The notes: generated by a model from the sequence alone, not told the origin. A stretch of DNA of 64,000 nt from Pseudomonas sp. (GCF_028293835.1 NZ_JAQGNX010000001.1:1-64000); one strand, 5' to 3'. Positions 46,183 to 56,545 are shown, counted from the stretch's first letter. Numbers and translations: made by a program.

Positions 46183-47448
46183 ATGAAAAAAGTAATGCTC
46201 AAGACCACACTTAGCCTCGCTGTAGGCCTTATCTCTACCCAGCTCTTCGCGAGCGGTTTTGCACTTAACGAACAAAGCGTAAGTGGGATGGGCACCGGCT
46301 ACGCAGGCCGCTCCTCTTCCGCCGATGACGCGAGCACCGTTGTCGGTAACCCGGCCGGCATGTCGAAAATCAAACGCGAACAAATCAGCCTGGGTGCGGT
46401 TGCTATCGATGCCAGCACCGACATCAAACATACAAGCGGCCAACCAGGCAGCACCAACGACGGCGACATGGTTCCGCTGACCGTTGTTCCTTTTGGCTAC
46501 TACGTCAAACCAATCGACGAGCATTGGGCAGTGGGTCTGGGTGTCTATGCGCCGTTCGGTCTGGTGACCGACTATGAAAAAAGCTTCCAGGGACGTTACT
46601 ACGGTGACAAGAGCAACGTCTCGGTCCTCACGGTTCAACCGACCATCAGCTATGCGTTTAACGACTACGTGTCGATCGGTGCAGGTCCCACCTTCAACCA
46701 CATCAAAGGTGAGTTGACCTCGGCCATTCAGGTGAACCCTGCTGGCACCAACGACAGCAAAGCGCGCATCAACGGTGAAGACAACGCATGGGGTTACAAC
46801 GTCGGCATCCTCGTCACGCCGACTGCCACTACCAATTTGGGCGTGACCTATCACTCCAAAGTGAGCTTCGCCCTGGAAGGTAACACCAAGTACGCTGGCG
46901 CGAATTTCGGCCCTAACGGCCTTAAGTTTGACGGCGGTCTGGACCTTACTACACCAGAGTCGGTTGACTTCTCCATCACCCAGAAGCTTAACCAGGACTG
47001 GACCGTATACGCCGGCAGCACGTGGACCCGTTGGAGCCGCCTCAAAGACATCACCGTCAACAACGAAGGCGTTCCAGCGCTCCTTGGCGGCAACAGCGGT
47101 CCCCTGGGGACGATTTCCGAGCAGGAAAACTGGCATGACACCTGGGCGCAAGCCATCGGCGCCGCTTACCAGTTGAACAAAGAAGTCGTGTTACGCGCCG
47201 GTTTCTCGGTTGACCAATCGCCTACCAACAACGTTGATCGTTCGGTACGGATTCCAACCGGCGACCGCCGCATCTTCAGCCTGGGTGCTGGCTGGAGCCC
47301 TACCGACGACATCACTATCGACGTTGCTTATTCTTACTTGAAAGAAGAAAGCGTGTCGGTCAACGACACAGGTAAAGGCGCGCCGTATAGCGCCACCTAC
47401 CACAACAGCGCCAACGGCTTCGGTTCGTCTCTGACCTACCGCTTCTGA
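46183..47448 (+). CDS. fadL: FadL/TodX-family outer-membrane porin
   Basis: A 421-residue outer-membrane beta-barrel with a signal peptide (MKKVMLKTTLSLAVGLISTQLFASG). The mature N terminus GFALNEQSVSGMGTGYAGRSSSADDASTVVGNPAGMSKIKREQISLG has the NPAG motif of the FadL hatch region; the C terminus ends in Phe (SLTYRF), the barrel assembly signal. The family carries long-chain fatty acids or hydrophobic aromatics across the outer membrane. It has a strong ribosome-binding site and a strong terminator. In related genomes a glutathione peroxidase gene follows in the opposite direction; here only a remnant remains. Confidence 0.93.
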   Translation: MKKVMLKTTLSLAVGLISTQLFASGFALNEQSVSGMGTGYAGRSSSADDASTVVGNPAGMSKIKREQISLGAVAIDASTDIKHTSGQPGSTNDGDMVPLTVVPFGYYVKPIDEHWAVGLGVYAPFGLVTDYEKSFQGRYYGDKSNVSVLTVQPTISYAFNDYVSIGAGPTFNHIKGELTSAIQVNPAGTNDSKARINGEDNAWGYNVGILVTPTATTNLGVTYHSKVSFALEGNTKYAGANFGPNGLKFDGGLDLTTPESVDFSITQKLNQDWTVYAGSTWTRWSRLKDITVNNEGVPALLGGNSGPLGTISEQENWHDTWAQAIGAAYQLNKEVVLRAGFSVDQSPTNNVDRSVRIPTGDRRIFSLGAGWSPTDDITIDVAYSYLKEESVSVNDTGKGAPYSATYHNSANGFGSSLTYRF

Positions 47449-47492
47449 CGCGCCCATTCGCGGCAGGCTGAAAGGTCTGCATCGCGAATACT

Positions 47493-47530
47493 AAAAAGCC
47501 CGACCGCCAGCAGTGGCAGTCGGGCTTTTT
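47493..47530 (+). terminator. Rho-independent terminator of fadL
   Basis: AAAAAGCCCGAC and GTCGGGCTTTTT enclose a smaller GCC/GGC stem, giving a long hairpin with T-runs on both strands, about 45 bases after the fadL stop. It would also end transcripts of a gene arriving from the right, such as the peroxidase remnant. Confidence 0.92.
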
Positions 47531-47551
47531 CATGGCTTTGTTTATCAAAGG

Positions 47552-47629
47552 CTAACGCTTGGACGCGATGACTTTCTCGACAGCCGCGATCATCGCCGGG
47601 TCGTCCGGCTTGGTGGGGTGCCGGTCGCC
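47552..47629 (-). pseudogene. 3' remnant of a glutathione-peroxidase-like gene
   Basis: On the minus strand the last 25 codons before a TAG read GDRHPTKPDDPAMIAAVEKV and then IASKR. This looks like the C-terminal helix of bacterial glutathione peroxidases (RFxPxTxPDDPxxxxAIEKAL). No start codon or upstream homology remains; directly upstream lies the dispersed repeat at 47649-47727. In P. aeruginosa a peroxidase gene occupies the place next to the fadL homologue. The assignment rests on a short stretch and is tentative. Confidence 0.5.
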
Positions 47630-47648
47630 CGCGACCCCGGCCTATCGC

Positions 47649-47727
47649 AGCAACCACAAAGGCCGGATATACACTCCAAACCCAGCGCCAACACAAAACC
47701 CTCGCCAACACGTTAGTTCCTACAGAT
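47649..47727. repeat. Dispersed repeat, copy B, overlapping the end of cobS
   Basis: AGCAACCACAAAGGCCGGAT, ATACACTCCAAACCCAGCGC and CTCGCCAACACGTTAGTTCC TACAGAT match copy A at 21699-21787. The REP-type end reads TGTAGGAACTAACGTGTTGG on the minus strand and runs into cobS, supplying its last codons and stop. Confidence 0.75.
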
Positions 47728-48456
47728 TGCCAACACCACCAACACCCCCATTTCCAACAACTCCAACATTGCCCCGGCCGTATCCCCCGTACTCCCCCCC
47801 AGCCTGCGAATCATCAAACCCCGCAACCCATAAAAACCAACAACCGCCGTCACCAGCACAACAAGCCCACCAACCCCGGCCACCAACAAACAACCCATCG
47901 CACTCACAACCAATACCTGTTTCCCGGCTGTGCGAGGAACATGATCAGCCAATGCCTGTCCCAACCCGCCAGCCCGCACGTAAGGGGTACTCAAGAACAA
48001 ACCGAGCATGGCGCTGCGACCGATCACTGGGGCCAGTAACAAACCGATGGTGTGATGGCTTTCAATCAACGCCAGCACTGCACAGAATTTGAGTAACAAC
48101 ACCAGCACCAGGGTAACCACCGCAATCGGCCCGCTGCGAGGGTCTTTCATGATGCTCAATGTGCGTTCGCGATCACCGAATCCACCCAGCCAGGCGTCAG
48201 CGCTGTCGGCCAGGCCGTCGAGGTGCAGGCCGCCGCTGAGCAACACCCAAACGGTCAACAGCAACGCCGCGTGCAGCAACGACGGCGCGTTGGCCAACAG
48301 CGTATTCAGGCCCAACAGCAGCAACCCAAACAGCCCGCCCACCAGCGGATAAAACAATAACGAGCGACCCAATTCGTCTGGTTTCGGCATCCCCGGCAAA
48401 CGAACAGGCAGGCTGCTGAGAAATTGTAGGGCGATCCACAGCGGCAATAACTTCAT
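47713..48456 (-). CDS. cobS: Adenosylcobinamide-GDP ribazoletransferase (cobalamin synthase)
   Basis: A 247-residue polytopic membrane protein that joins alpha-ribazole to adenosylcobinamide-GDP in the last stage of B12 synthesis. LQFLSSLPVRLPGMPKPDELGRSLLFYPLVGGLFGLLL and GGLHLDGLADSADAWLGGFGDRERTLSIMKDPRSGPIAV are the family signatures (DGLAD..DA acidic motif). It overlaps cobC by 4 bases. The final residues (CRN and the stop) lie in a REP-type repeat, so the native C terminus may have been altered slightly. Last gene of the cob operon. Confidence 0.95.
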   Translation of the reverse strand: MKLLPLWIALQFLSSLPVRLPGMPKPDELGRSLLFYPLVGGLFGLLLLGLNTLLANAPSLLHAALLLTVWVLLSGGLHLDGLADSADAWLGGFGDRERTLSIMKDPRSGPIAVVTLVLVLLLKFCAVLALIESHHTIGLLLAPVIGRSAMLGLFLSTPYVRAGGLGQALADHVPRTAGKQVLVVSAMGCLLVAGVGGLVVLVTAVVGFYGLRGLMIRRLGGSTGDTAGAMLELLEMGVLVVLAICRN

Positions 48457-49022
48457 TCGCTCAGCACACCGTTGGCATCGATCTGAATCGACAACAGCGC
48501 GCCGTGCCCAACGTCGACTTGTAACAACTGCTCACGGGGCAGCCCTCGCGCCTGAGCCAATAACAAGCGCATGACGCCGCCATGACAGACCAGCAATACC
48601 CGTTCGCCGACGTATGTCTGTTGTAAGCGCAACGCGGCCCCGAGTACCCGCGCTGAAAACACCGGCAATGGCTCACCCTGGGGTGGGGTAAAGGCATACG
48701 GATCCGCCCAAAACAAACCCAGACCCTCGGCGTCGGTTTCCATCAATTGCGCTGCGCTTCGCCCTTCCCACTCGCCGAAGTGCAGTTCTTGCATGTCAGG
48801 CTCCAACTGCACCAGCAGCCCTAGCTTCTCAGCCAATTCTTCGGCAAAGCGCGCGCAGCGTTGCAGCGGCGAGCTGATGATGCGGCTCCATGGCCCGGCA
48901 CCGACCACTGCCGCCCGCATCTGCATCCAACCGACATCCGTCAGTGCGTCATCCAGGCTGCCGCGCAAACCGCCACCCAGTTCGGTTTCGCCATGGCGCA
49001 GCAGGTCGAGGCGTAGGGTCAT
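48453..49022 (-). CDS. cobC: Alpha-ribazole phosphatase (histidine phosphatase family)
   Basis: A 189-residue phosphoglycerate-mutase-like enzyme: [24 protein letters not shown] carries the catalytic RHG motif and [15 protein letters not shown] the second His. It removes the phosphate from alpha-ribazole-5'-phosphate (or from cobalamin phosphate) during assembly of the nucleotide loop. It overlaps the upstream cobT stop and the downstream cobS start by 4 bases each. Confidence 0.93.
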   Translation of the reverse strand: MTLRLDLLRHGETELGGGLRGSLDDALTDVGWMQMRAAVVGAGPWSRIISSPLQRCARFAEELAEKLGLLVQLEPDMQELHFGEWEGRSAAQLMETDAEGLGLFWADPYAFTPPQGEPLPVFSARVLGAALRLQQTYVGERVLLVCHGGVMRLLLAQARGLPREQLLQVDVGHGALLSIQIDANGVLSE

Positions 49023-50071
49023 GCCGGGCGGTCCGCCACGGCAGCTTCGGCGAAGGTCGCCATGCCGTTGTGCAGCTCGCAGGCCAGACGCAGCAAAGGC
49101 ACGGCCAGTGCCGCGCCGCTACCCTCGCCCAAGCGTAAACCGAGGTCGAGCAATGGCTCGGCTTGTAACACTTCCAGCAAATGACGATGGCCCGGCTCCG
49201 CACCGCGATGGGCAAACAACAGCCAATCGCGGCACGACGGGTTCAAGCGCACCGCGACCAACGCCGCAACGCTACAGATAAAGCCATCGACCAACACCGC
49301 GACGCCTTCTTGGGCACAAGCCAGATAAGCTCCCACCAACGCAGCAATTTCAAAGCCGCCCAAACAAAACAGACCACGCAGCGGATCGCTTGCGTGTTCG
49401 GCGTGCAAGGCCAGCGCACGTTCGATGACCAGTGCTTTATGAGTGACGCCCGCCACGTTCAGACCCGTACCTGGCCCAACCAATAAACTCACTGGGCTTT
49501 CCAACAGCAGGCATGCCAAAGCACTGGCGGCGGTGGTATTGCCAATGCCCATTTCGCCGCCGATGAACAGTTCTGCCCCCGACGCCACTGCGCGCAGGAC
49601 ACTGTCGCGCCCCGCCTCCAAGGCCAGTAAGCCTTGGGCGTCTGTCATGGCCGGGGCTTCGACGAAGTTCGCGGTGCCCGCCCCCAGGTTGAGGTGGCGA
49701 ACGCCTGGCAGGTTCAATGGCGAAACAGTGCCCAAGTCGACCACTTCCAGTTGTGCCGGCAGTTGCCGAGCCAGCACGCTAATAGCGGCGCCACCGGTGA
49801 CAAAGTTGTGCAGCATTTGTCCGGTCACGGCTTGGGGAAACGCAGAAACGCCTTCAGCCACCACCCCATGATCGCCGGCGAAAATCGCGATCCAGACATT
49901 ATCGACCGTCGGTTTTGCGCGCCCTTGCAGGCCGGCAAGCTGCACCGCAACGCGTTCCAGTTGCCCAAGGGAGCCAGCCGGTTTAGTCAGTTGTTGCTGA
50001 CGGGCCAAGGCTTCTTCACGGGCCGGAACGTCCATCGCCTGTGCAGGCATGAGCCACCAGGAATTACTCAT
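49019..50071 (-). CDS. cobT: Nicotinate-nucleotide--dimethylbenzimidazole phosphoribosyltransferase
   Basis: A 350-residue enzyme that makes alpha-ribazole phosphate from dimethylbenzimidazole, the product of BluB encoded in the same operon. Motifs: [60 protein letters not shown] and [15 protein letters not shown], with a catalytic Glu near the C terminus ([14 protein letters not shown]). The start at 50071 ([11 protein letters not shown]) overlaps the cobU stop by 4 bases and is preferred to the longer track ORF. Confidence 0.95.
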   Translation of the reverse strand: MSNSWWLMPAQAMDVPAREEALARQQQLTKPAGSLGQLERVAVQLAGLQGRAKPTVDNVWIAIFAGDHGVVAEGVSAFPQAVTGQMLHNFVTGGAAISVLARQLPAQLEVVDLGTVSPLNLPGVRHLNLGAGTANFVEAPAMTDAQGLLALEAGRDSVLRAVASGAELFIGGEMGIGNTTAASALACLLLESPVSLLVGPGTGLNVAGVTHKALVIERALALHAEHASDPLRGLFCLGGFEIAALVGAYLACAQEGVAVLVDGFICSVAALVAVRLNPSCRDWLLFAHRGAEPGHRHLLEVLQAEPLLDLGLRLGEGSGAALAVPLLRLACELHNGMATFAEAAVADRPA

Positions 50072-50589
50072 AATGCGGGTCCTTTCAACGTCAGCGGCAA
50101 GCCAGCAACAGTCAACACCACACGCTGGCAACGTTCCGCCAGGGCTTGGTGCAGCCAGCCGGCTTCGTCGACATAACGGCGGGTCAGTTCGCCGAGGGGC
50201 ACGACGCCCAACCCGGTTTCGTTGCTGACAAAAATGATTTCGCCCGGCAGATCCGCCAGGCAGCTCAACAGCGCCTCGCGTTCGCTGGCCAGGCGTTCGG
50301 AATCTTCCAGCATCAACAGATTAGTCAGCCACAACGTCAGGCAATCCACCAATAAACAACGATCGCCGCGCCCCTGTTCGCGCAGTACCCGCGCCAGCTC
50401 GATGGGTTCTTCGATCAAGCCCCACTGCTGGGGGCGGCGCTGGCGGTGCAGGGCCACGCGCTGATTCATTTCGCCGTCCAATGGCTGACTGGTAGCGATA
50501 TAAATAACGTCGAGCGCGCTTTGAGCCGCCAGCCGTTCGGCCAACGCGCTCTTGCCGGAACGCGCCCCGCCGAGGATCAGTTGCAGCAT
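50068..50589 (-). CDS. cobU: Adenosylcobinamide kinase / guanylyltransferase
   Basis: A 173-residue RecA-like enzyme (CobP in Pseudomonas nomenclature) with P-loop [37 protein letters not shown] (guanylylated-His region) and [12 protein letters not shown] plus [11 protein letters not shown]. It phosphorylates adenosylcobinamide and adds GMP. The track ORF is 167 codons too long at its start; [14 protein letters not shown] at 50589 is the real N terminus, one base from the cobQ stop. Confidence 0.95.
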   Translation of the reverse strand: MLQLILGGARSGKSALAERLAAQSALDVIYIATSQPLDGEMNQRVALHRQRRPQQWGLIEEPIELARVLREQGRGDRCLLVDCLTLWLTNLLMLEDSERLASEREALLSCLADLPGEIIFVSNETGLGVVPLGELTRRYVDEAGWLHQALAERCQRVVLTVAGLPLTLKGPAL

Positions 50590-50590
50590 G

Positions 50591-52066
50591 TCAATTGACC
50601 TCCGCGGACGAAGCATCCAAACCACAGAGCTGGCGTAATAGCGCGCCATCCAGATGATTCTCCACCAAGTCCGCCAAGCGCTCGATGTCGCGTTCGCGCA
50701 AGGCGTGGTAATCCACGTCCTGCACGTCCTGTAACCCGGCCCAGCGCAGCAAAGCGCTACAGGCTTGCGGCGATTCAAACAGGCCGTGCAGATAGGTGCC
50801 GATAATCTGCCCGTCGGTACTTTGCACACCGTCACAGCGGCCATCGTCCAAGCGCACCGCCGGGGTATCCAAGGCCGTTCCCTGGGTGACCCCCGCGTGA
50901 ATTTCGTAACCGCTGACGAGGGCATCTTCCAGCAGCAGTCGGCCTCGCACGTTACGCAGTTGCTTTTCTGCCTCCAGCACCGTGCTGATGTCCAGCAAGG
51001 CAAAACCAGCGCTGGACCCAGGCCCCCCTTCCAGCCCCAGGGGATCATGGATGTGCTGGCCGAGCATCTGCAAGCCGCCGCAAACGCCAATCACTTTGCC
51101 GCCATAGCGCAGATGACGGGCAATGGCGGTGTCCCAGCCGTTGGCGCGCAGATAGCCCAGGTCGCTGCGCACGCTTTTCGAGCCAGGCAAGATGATCAGG
51201 TCGGCGGCCGGAATCCCCTGGCCGGGACCGATGAATTGCAGATTAACCTGAGGGTGCAAGCGCAACGGATCGAAGTCCGTGTGGTTGCTGATGCGCGGCA
51301 ACACCGGCACCACCACATTTAACACCTGCTCGACCTTCTCGGTTTGGCGCTGATCAAGCCCGTCTTCGGCCTCAAGGTGCAAGTCCATCACGTAGGGCAG
51401 TACGCCGATCACTGGTTTGCCGGTGCGCGCTTCGAGCCAGTCGAGGCCCGGCTGCAGCAGGGCGATGTCGCCGCGAAAACGGTTGATGATAAAGCCTTTG
51501 ACCCGCGCCTGTTCGCTGGGGGACAGCAATTCCAGGGTGCCCACCAAATGCGCAAAAACCCCGCCGCGATTGATGTCGGCGATCAACAGCACCGGGCAAT
51601 CCACCGCCTCGGCGAAGCCCATGTTGGCGATGTCACCGGCGCGCAAATTGATTTCGGCCGGGGAGCCCGCCCCTTCCACCATCACCACCGGGTACGTTGC
51701 GCTCAAGCGTAGGTGGGAGGCCAATACTGCCTGCATCGCTATTTCTTTATAGCGGTGATAGGCCACCGCGTTCATGGTCGTGACGGCCCGCCCGTGAATG
51801 ATCACTTGCGCGCCGGTGTCACTGTTGGGCTTGAGCAGCACCGGATTCATGTCGGTGTGGGGCTCCAGTCCGGCGGCTTGCGCCTGCACCGCCTGAGCAC
51901 GGCCTATCTCGCCACCGTCGGCGGTCACCGCGCTGTTAAGCGCCATATTTTGCGGCTTGAATGGCACCACACTGACACCTTGGCGGGTCAGCCAGCGGCA
52001 CAACGCTGTCACCAGGGTACTTTTGCCGGCATCGGAGGTGGTGCCCTGCACCATCAACGTGGTCAT
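50591..52066 (-). CDS. cobQ: Cobyric acid synthase (amidating)
   Basis: A 491-residue enzyme that amidates four carboxylates of adenosylcobyrinic acid diamide. The N-terminal dethiobiotin-synthetase-like domain has [22 protein letters not shown] (P-loop) and [14 protein letters not shown]; the C-terminal class I glutaminase domain has [12 protein letters not shown] (nucleophile Cys) and [11 protein letters not shown] (catalytic His). It overlaps cobD by ATGA. CbiP is the equivalent enterobacterial name. Confidence 0.96.
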   Translation of the reverse strand: MTTLMVQGTTSDAGKSTLVTALCRWLTRQGVSVVPFKPQNMALNSAVTADGGEIGRAQAVQAQAAGLEPHTDMNPVLLKPNSDTGAQVIIHGRAVTTMNAVAYHRYKEIAMQAVLASHLRLSATYPVVMVEGAGSPAEINLRAGDIANMGFAEAVDCPVLLIADINRGGVFAHLVGTLELLSPSEQARVKGFIINRFRGDIALLQPGLDWLEARTGKPVIGVLPYVMDLHLEAEDGLDQRQTEKVEQVLNVVVPVLPRISNHTDFDPLRLHPQVNLQFIGPGQGIPAADLIILPGSKSVRSDLGYLRANGWDTAIARHLRYGGKVIGVCGGLQMLGQHIHDPLGLEGGPGSSAGFALLDISTVLEAEKQLRNVRGRLLLEDALVSGYEIHAGVTQGTALDTPAVRLDDGRCDGVQSTDGQIIGTYLHGLFESPQACSALLRWAGLQDVQDVDYHALRERDIERLADLVENHLDGALLRQLCGLDASSAEVN

Positions 52067-53070
52067 GGGGTTTCCCTGTCGTATTCGCTGAGTACCTGTT
52101 CCAGCCGTTGCCAGCAGAGTTCATCCGCTGGCAATCCAAAGCGCACGCTGTCGTTATGCGGACGATCCCGGCTGACAAACAAACGCAACAGAACCCCCCG
52201 ACGGGCGCAGAATTCGTGCAGCGCAACGGCGTGCGGGGTGCTGAGCCATTGAAACAATGCGCAGCCACCCTGGGGTTTCAGGCCATACCAGGTCAGCATC
52301 GCCGCCAGACGGTCACTGGCCTGCTCGGCGCGCAGACGTTGCTGGTGATGGCCAACAACGTCTTTCAGACACGCTTGACCCAACACCCGGGTCGGCCCGC
52401 TGACAGCCCAAGGGCCGATGTGCCGCTCCAGCAGTTTAAGCAATTGCGGCTCAGCGAGGACGAAACCCAGGCGCACCCCGGCCAGCCCGAAAAACTTGCC
52501 AAACGACCGCAATACGATCAACCCCACTCGCCACGTCTCGGCGCTCAGGCTGAATGGCGGTGTGTTGTCCATGAACGCTTCATCGACCACCAACCAGCCA
52601 CCGCGCTGGGCCAACCGTGCGTGCCATGCCAGCAAGCGCTCGGGAGGAATATTCAAGCCGGTGGGATTGTTGGGATTGACCACCACCAACACGTTTAGGT
52701 TGTCGAGAAAGAACTCAACTTCGTGTTCGAGCACTTCCCGGACCAGAAAACCGTTACTGCGCCAGGCTTCCGCGTGCTCGGCATAGCACGGTGACAGCAC
52801 CCCCACTTTGCCCGAGCGACGCAATCGCGGCAGCGCCTGAATCGCCGCCTGGGAACCGGGAACTGGCAGCACCTGTGGTGCGCCGTAATATTCACAGGCA
52901 GCCTTTTCCAGACCGTCATCGGTTTCCGGCAGACGCGCCCATGCACGGGCCGGGATGTCTGGAACGGGCCATGACCACGGCGCGATGCCACTGGACAGGT
53001 CCAGCCAATCTTGCTCGGCGATGCCGTATTTCAACGCCGCTTCCCGCAAGCGGCCGCCATGTTCAAGCAT
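52063..53070 (-). CDS. cobD: Threonine-phosphate decarboxylase
   Basis: A 335-residue fold-type I PLP enzyme that forms (R)-1-amino-2-propanol phosphate, the linker of the cobalamin nucleotide loop (named CobC in the Pseudomonas scheme). Motifs: [55 protein letters not shown] and [17 protein letters not shown] with the PLP lysine. The track start at 53079 is a TTG; the ATG at 53070, where the family begins MLEHGG, is preferred and lies 5 bases after the cbiB stop. Confidence 0.94.
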   Translation of the reverse strand: MLEHGGRLREAALKYGIAEQDWLDLSSGIAPWSWPVPDIPARAWARLPETDDGLEKAACEYYGAPQVLPVPGSQAAIQALPRLRRSGKVGVLSPCYAEHAEAWRSNGFLVREVLEHEVEFFLDNLNVLVVVNPNNPTGLNIPPERLLAWHARLAQRGGWLVVDEAFMDNTPPFSLSAETWRVGLIVLRSFGKFFGLAGVRLGFVLAEPQLLKLLERHIGPWAVSGPTRVLGQACLKDVVGHHQQRLRAEQASDRLAAMLTWYGLKPQGGCALFQWLSTPHAVALHEFCARRGVLLRLFVSRDRPHNDSVRFGLPADELCWQRLEQVLSEYDRETP

Positions 53071-53075
53071 AACGT

Positions 53076-53984
53076 TCAAACATAAAACTCAGCCCCCACA
53101 CACACGACCAATAACCATAACCAGACCCCGCGCTGAACCAGTTGCCAGCCACGGTCGATTGAATCGGCATCAGCGGCAGCGCCTTCGCCCAGTTGCGGAC
53201 GCTGGTGCAGTTCGCCGTGATAAACCGCTGCTCCGCCCAACTCGACGCTTAACGCGCCAGCGCCTGCGGCCATGACCGGGCCAGCGTTGGGACTGTCCCA
53301 AAGCGGCGCCTGGTAACGCCAGCAACGCAGCGCCAATCGGGTGTTGCCCAGTAAGGCGTAGGTCAGCGCCACCAGCCGTGCGGGAATGTAATTAAGAACG
53401 TCATCGATTTTCGCCGCTGCCCAGCCGAAACGCTGGAAACGTTCGTTACGATAACCCCACATGGCATCCAGGGTATTGCTCAAGCGGTACAGGACCACGC
53501 CTGGCACACCGGCGACCACAAACCAGAACAACGCGGCAAATACTGCATCGCTGCCATTTTCCAGAACCGACTCCGTGGCGGCCCGCGCTACTTCGGTGGC
53601 ATCCAGCTCGGCGGTTTGCCGGCTCACCAGATACGAAACCCGGCGTCGCGCCTGGTCGAGATTTTCAGCGCGTAACGCCTGCGCCACCGGTTCAACGTGC
53701 TCGCCAAGGCTGCGCAGGCCCAGCGCGCAATACAGCGCGGCGATATCAACCAGCCAGCCTATATACGGCAGCCAGCTCAAGGCCGTCGCCAATAGCGTCA
53801 ACGGGATAACAGCGATGAACCACGCCGTCACGCCATGGCTGCGCCAGCCACGTCCCGCCGAATTGAAACGCTGCTCGATGCGGTCCGCAAAACGTCCGAA
53901 CGCCACCAACGGGTGCGCTCGTTTCGGCTCGCCGAGCAATGCGTCCAGTGCGAACCCGGCGACGCTCAGTAACGCCACGCTCAT
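53076..53984 (-). CDS. cbiB: Adenosylcobinamide-phosphate synthase
   Basis: A 302-residue membrane protein (CobD in Pseudomonas naming) that attaches aminopropanol (phosphate) to cobyric acid. It begins [33 protein letters not shown] and has [53 protein letters not shown] and [23 protein letters not shown], all typical. The start at 53984 overlaps the bluB stop by ATGA; the track start is five codons further upstream. Confidence 0.95.
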   Translation of the reverse strand: MSVALLSVAGFALDALLGEPKRAHPLVAFGRFADRIEQRFNSAGRGWRSHGVTAWFIAVIPLTLLATALSWLPYIGWLVDIAALYCALGLRSLGEHVEPVAQALRAENLDQARRRVSYLVSRQTAELDATEVARAATESVLENGSDAVFAALFWFVVAGVPGVVLYRLSNTLDAMWGYRNERFQRFGWAAAKIDDVLNYIPARLVALTYALLGNTRLALRCWRYQAPLWDSPNAGPVMAAGAGALSVELGGAAVYHGELHQRPQLGEGAAADADSIDRGWQLVQRGVWLWLLVVCVGAEFYV

Positions 53985-54631
53985 CGGGTCATTCCCCACT
54001 GGTTTTCATACAGCAGCTCACTCAACGGCCGTACTTCGGCCCAACCTTCCAATACCAACATCGGCGCCGGGTAAAACTCGGCCACCGGTCCCAAGCATAA
54101 GACCGCCAGAGGCTTGGCCCCGGCTGGCATGCCGAGCAGGTCAGCCAAGGCTTGGGGTTCGAACAGCGACACCCAACCCATGCCGAGCCCTTCAGCGCGC
54201 GCGGCCAGCCATAAATTCTGAATTGCGCAGGACAACGATGCCATGTCCATCTCCGGCAAGGTACGGCGACCGAAGATGTGCTTCTCGCGACCGTCCATCA
54301 GCGCGGCGACCAGCACCTCCGCACAGTCATTGATGCCTTCGACTTTGAGCTTCATGAAGTCGTCCGAGCGCTCACCCAACGCTTCAGCGGTGCGAATCCG
54401 CTCTTCCTCTACCTGGGCCTGAATACGTGCACGCAAATCCCGGTCAGTGATCCGAATAAAACGCCACGGCTGCATCAAGCCAACGCTGGGCGCGTGATGC
54501 GCTGCTTCAAGCAAACGAGCAAGCAATTCAGGGGCCACTTCACCGCCTATGAAGTGGCGCATGTCTCGCCGCTCGGCTATCGCCCGATACACCGCGGCAC
54601 GTTCATCGGGGCTGAAGGCCTGATCATTCAT
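53981..54631 (-). CDS. bluB: 5,6-dimethylbenzimidazole synthase
   Basis: A 216-residue flavin-destructase of the nitroreductase fold that cleaves reduced FMN with oxygen to give the lower ligand of B12. Features: [45 protein letters not shown] at the N terminus and [33 protein letters not shown]. Its presence implies aerobic, self-sufficient cobalamin synthesis. It overlaps cobB upstream and cbiB downstream by 4 bases. Confidence 0.95.
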   Translation of the reverse strand: MNDQAFSPDERAAVYRAIAERRDMRHFIGGEVAPELLARLLEAAHHAPSVGLMQPWRFIRITDRDLRARIQAQVEEERIRTAEALGERSDDFMKLKVEGINDCAEVLVAALMDGREKHIFGRRTLPEMDMASLSCAIQNLWLAARAEGLGMGWVSLFEPQALADLLGMPAGAKPLAVLCLGPVAEFYPAPMLVLEGWAEVRPLSELLYENQWGMTR

Positions 54632-55923
54632 GGTTTGAAAAGCGCCGCAACCGCTTGTGGGTTGGAAGGGAAATAGAAGTGCACATAAGACGCGGTCATG
54701 CGCCCGTCACGGTAAACGGCCTCAGCGCCGCGCCCGCCATTGGGGCTGACGCCACGGGCAATGGGCTGTAATTGGGTGCTGGTCAGCGAATGGTGATAGG
54801 TATGCCCACGCAGCACACCTTCCGGCAACTCGACGGTTTGCAATGCCAGCGCGGCCAAACGTTTTTGCATCACCGCTTCGCCCGTGAGCAAACCCACCAG
54901 TTCAGCCCGTTGGCCATCGACATCGGTCAAGGCATCCAGCAAATAGAGCATGCCGCCACACTCCGCCAACAGCGGTTTACCTGCGGCATAGTGCGCACGA
55001 ATAGCCGCCAGCATTGGCAAGTTTTGTCCCAGGGTCACGTGGTGCAATTCCGGGTAGCCGCCGGGCAAGTATAGGCTGTCAGCGGGGGGAATCCGGGTGT
55101 CGTGGATCGGCGAGAAAAACGCCAGTTCGGCGCCCATGGCCCGCAGCAGGTCCAGGTTAGCGCCATAGATAAAGGCAAAGGCCTCGTCGTGGGCTACGGC
55201 AATGCGTACGCCATTCAGTAACGGCTCGGTCGGCGCCTCTTCGGGTACGGAAAATTCAACCGGTGGCGGCAGCGACACTTCACAGGTGCTGCCTAACGCA
55301 GCGGCGGCGGCATCGAGTCGGGCGTCCAGATCAGTCAGCTCGCTGGCCTGGACCAGCCCCAAATGACGGCTGGGCAATTCGATCCCGGTGTCCCGGGACA
55401 ACGCACCGTACCAACGCAGGCCTTCTGTCAGGCTGCCCTCAAGCAATTGCGCATGGCGCACGGTGCCGACGCGATTGGCCAAAACTCCGGCAAACGGCAA
55501 ATCCGGCTGATAACGGGCCAAGCCCAACGCCAAGGCACCGAAGGTTTGTGCCATGGCCGTGCCGTCAATCACTGCCAACACCGGCACCCCGAAGTGCCGG
55601 GCGAGGTCAGCGCTGGAAGGTGTTCCATCGAACAAGCCCATGACGCCTTCGATCAGGATCAGGTCCGCCTCGCCTGCCGCTTCCCATAGCAGGCGACGAC
55701 TTTCATCGGCGCCTACCATCCATAAGTCCAACTGATAAACCGGCGCACCGCTGGCCCGCTCAAGGATCATCGGGTCGAGAAAATCCGGTCCACATTTGAA
55801 CACGCGCACGCTGCGACCCTGATTGCGATGCAGACGCGCCAACGCGGCGGTCACCGTGGTTTTGCCCTGGCCAGACGCTGGCGCAGCGATCAATACCGCC
55901 GGGCAATGACGCGACGTTCTCAT
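54628..55923 (-). CDS. cobB: Cobyrinate a,c-diamide synthase
   Basis: A 431-residue glutamine amidotransferase that amidates the a and c side chains of (hydrogeno)byrinic acid. P-loop domain VLIAAPASGQGKTTVTAALARLH, VEGVMGLFDGTPSSADLARHFGVPVLAVIDG; glutaminase domain PLLAECGGMLYLLDALTD with the nucleophilic Cys, and YHHSLT near the end. The start at 55923 (MRTSRHCPAVLIAAP) is preferred to the longer track ORF, giving a 10-base gap from the cobO stop. Confidence 0.95.
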   Translation of the reverse strand: MRTSRHCPAVLIAAPASGQGKTTVTAALARLHRNQGRSVRVFKCGPDFLDPMILERASGAPVYQLDLWMVGADESRRLLWEAAGEADLILIEGVMGLFDGTPSSADLARHFGVPVLAVIDGTAMAQTFGALALGLARYQPDLPFAGVLANRVGTVRHAQLLEGSLTEGLRWYGALSRDTGIELPSRHLGLVQASELTDLDARLDAAAAALGSTCEVSLPPPVEFSVPEEAPTEPLLNGVRIAVAHDEAFAFIYGANLDLLRAMGAELAFFSPIHDTRIPPADSLYLPGGYPELHHVTLGQNLPMLAAIRAHYAAGKPLLAECGGMLYLLDALTDVDGQRAELVGLLTGEAVMQKRLAALALQTVELPEGVLRGHTYHHSLTSTQLQPIARGVSPNGGRGAEAVYRDGRMTASYVHFYFPSNPQAVAALFKP

Positions 55924-55933
55924 TGATGCGTAC

Positions 55934-56545
55934 TCACAACTCGATGCCTTTTTGCGCGCGGATGCCAGCCTGGAAGGCATGCTTGACCACGGCGATGTCG
56001 GAGACAGTGTCCGCCAGCTCGATCATCTCCGGCTTGGCTCCGCGACCGGTGACCAGCACGTGCTGCATCGGCGGACGGCCCTGCAAATCGCTGAGCACTT
56101 TTTCAAGGTCCAGGTAACCGTGCTTGAGGGCGATGTTCAGTTCATCAAGGACGATCAAGCCGATACTCGGGTCGCGAAGCATCTCCCGGGACACTTCCCA
56201 GGCGGCTTCGGCGGCAGCGATATCGCGCTGACGGTCCTGAGTTTCCCAGGTGAAGCCTTCGCCCATGACGTGATAGCGCACTTGCTCGGGAAACCGTCGA
56301 AAGAACAGCTCTTCGCCGGTGCTGTTGCGACCTTTGATGAATTGCACCACGCCGCACTGCATCCCATGGCCCATGGCTCGGGCGAGCATGCCGAACGCAG
56401 AGCTGCTTTTGCCCTTGCCATTGCCGGTAAGCACTAGCAACAAGCCGCATTCATCCGGTGAATTGGCGATGCGTTCGTCGATGACGGCTTTTTTGCGCTG
56501 CATACGCGCCAGATGGCGCTCATCACGTTCGGGGGTTTCGTTCAT
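55934..56545 (-). CDS. cobO: Cob(I)yrinic acid a,c-diamide adenosyltransferase
   Basis: A 203-residue CobA/CobO/BtuR-type enzyme that attaches the adenosyl group to cobalt. Motifs: LLVLTGNGKGKSSSAFGMLARAMGHGM (modified P-loop GNGKGKSS), VVQFIKGRNSTGEE, LIVLDELNIALKHGYL and HVLVTGRGAKPEMIELADTVSDI. The start at 56545 has a clear Shine-Dalgarno (GGAGAGCTGAG); the track adds 23 codons. It is the first gene after the cobalamin riboswitch. Confidence 0.95.
   Translation of the reverse strand: MNETPERDERHLARMQRKKAVIDERIANSPDECGLLLVLTGNGKGKSSSAFGMLARAMGHGMQCGVVQFIKGRNSTGEELFFRRFPEQVRYHVMGEGFTWETQDRQRDIAAAEAAWEVSREMLRDPSIGLIVLDELNIALKHGYLDLEKVLSDLQGRPPMQHVLVTGRGAKPEMIELADTVSDIAVVKHAFQAGIRAQKGIEL

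Noticed and set aside
46177-47151. 324-codon minus-strand ORF over fadL
   Set aside because: Shadow of the FadL coding sequence, which has signal peptide, NPAG motif and C-terminal Phe.
50590-51090. Extended N terminus of cobU in the ORF track
   Set aside because: The first 167 codons are a shadow of cobQ; the P-loop start [14 protein letters not shown] is the true beginning.
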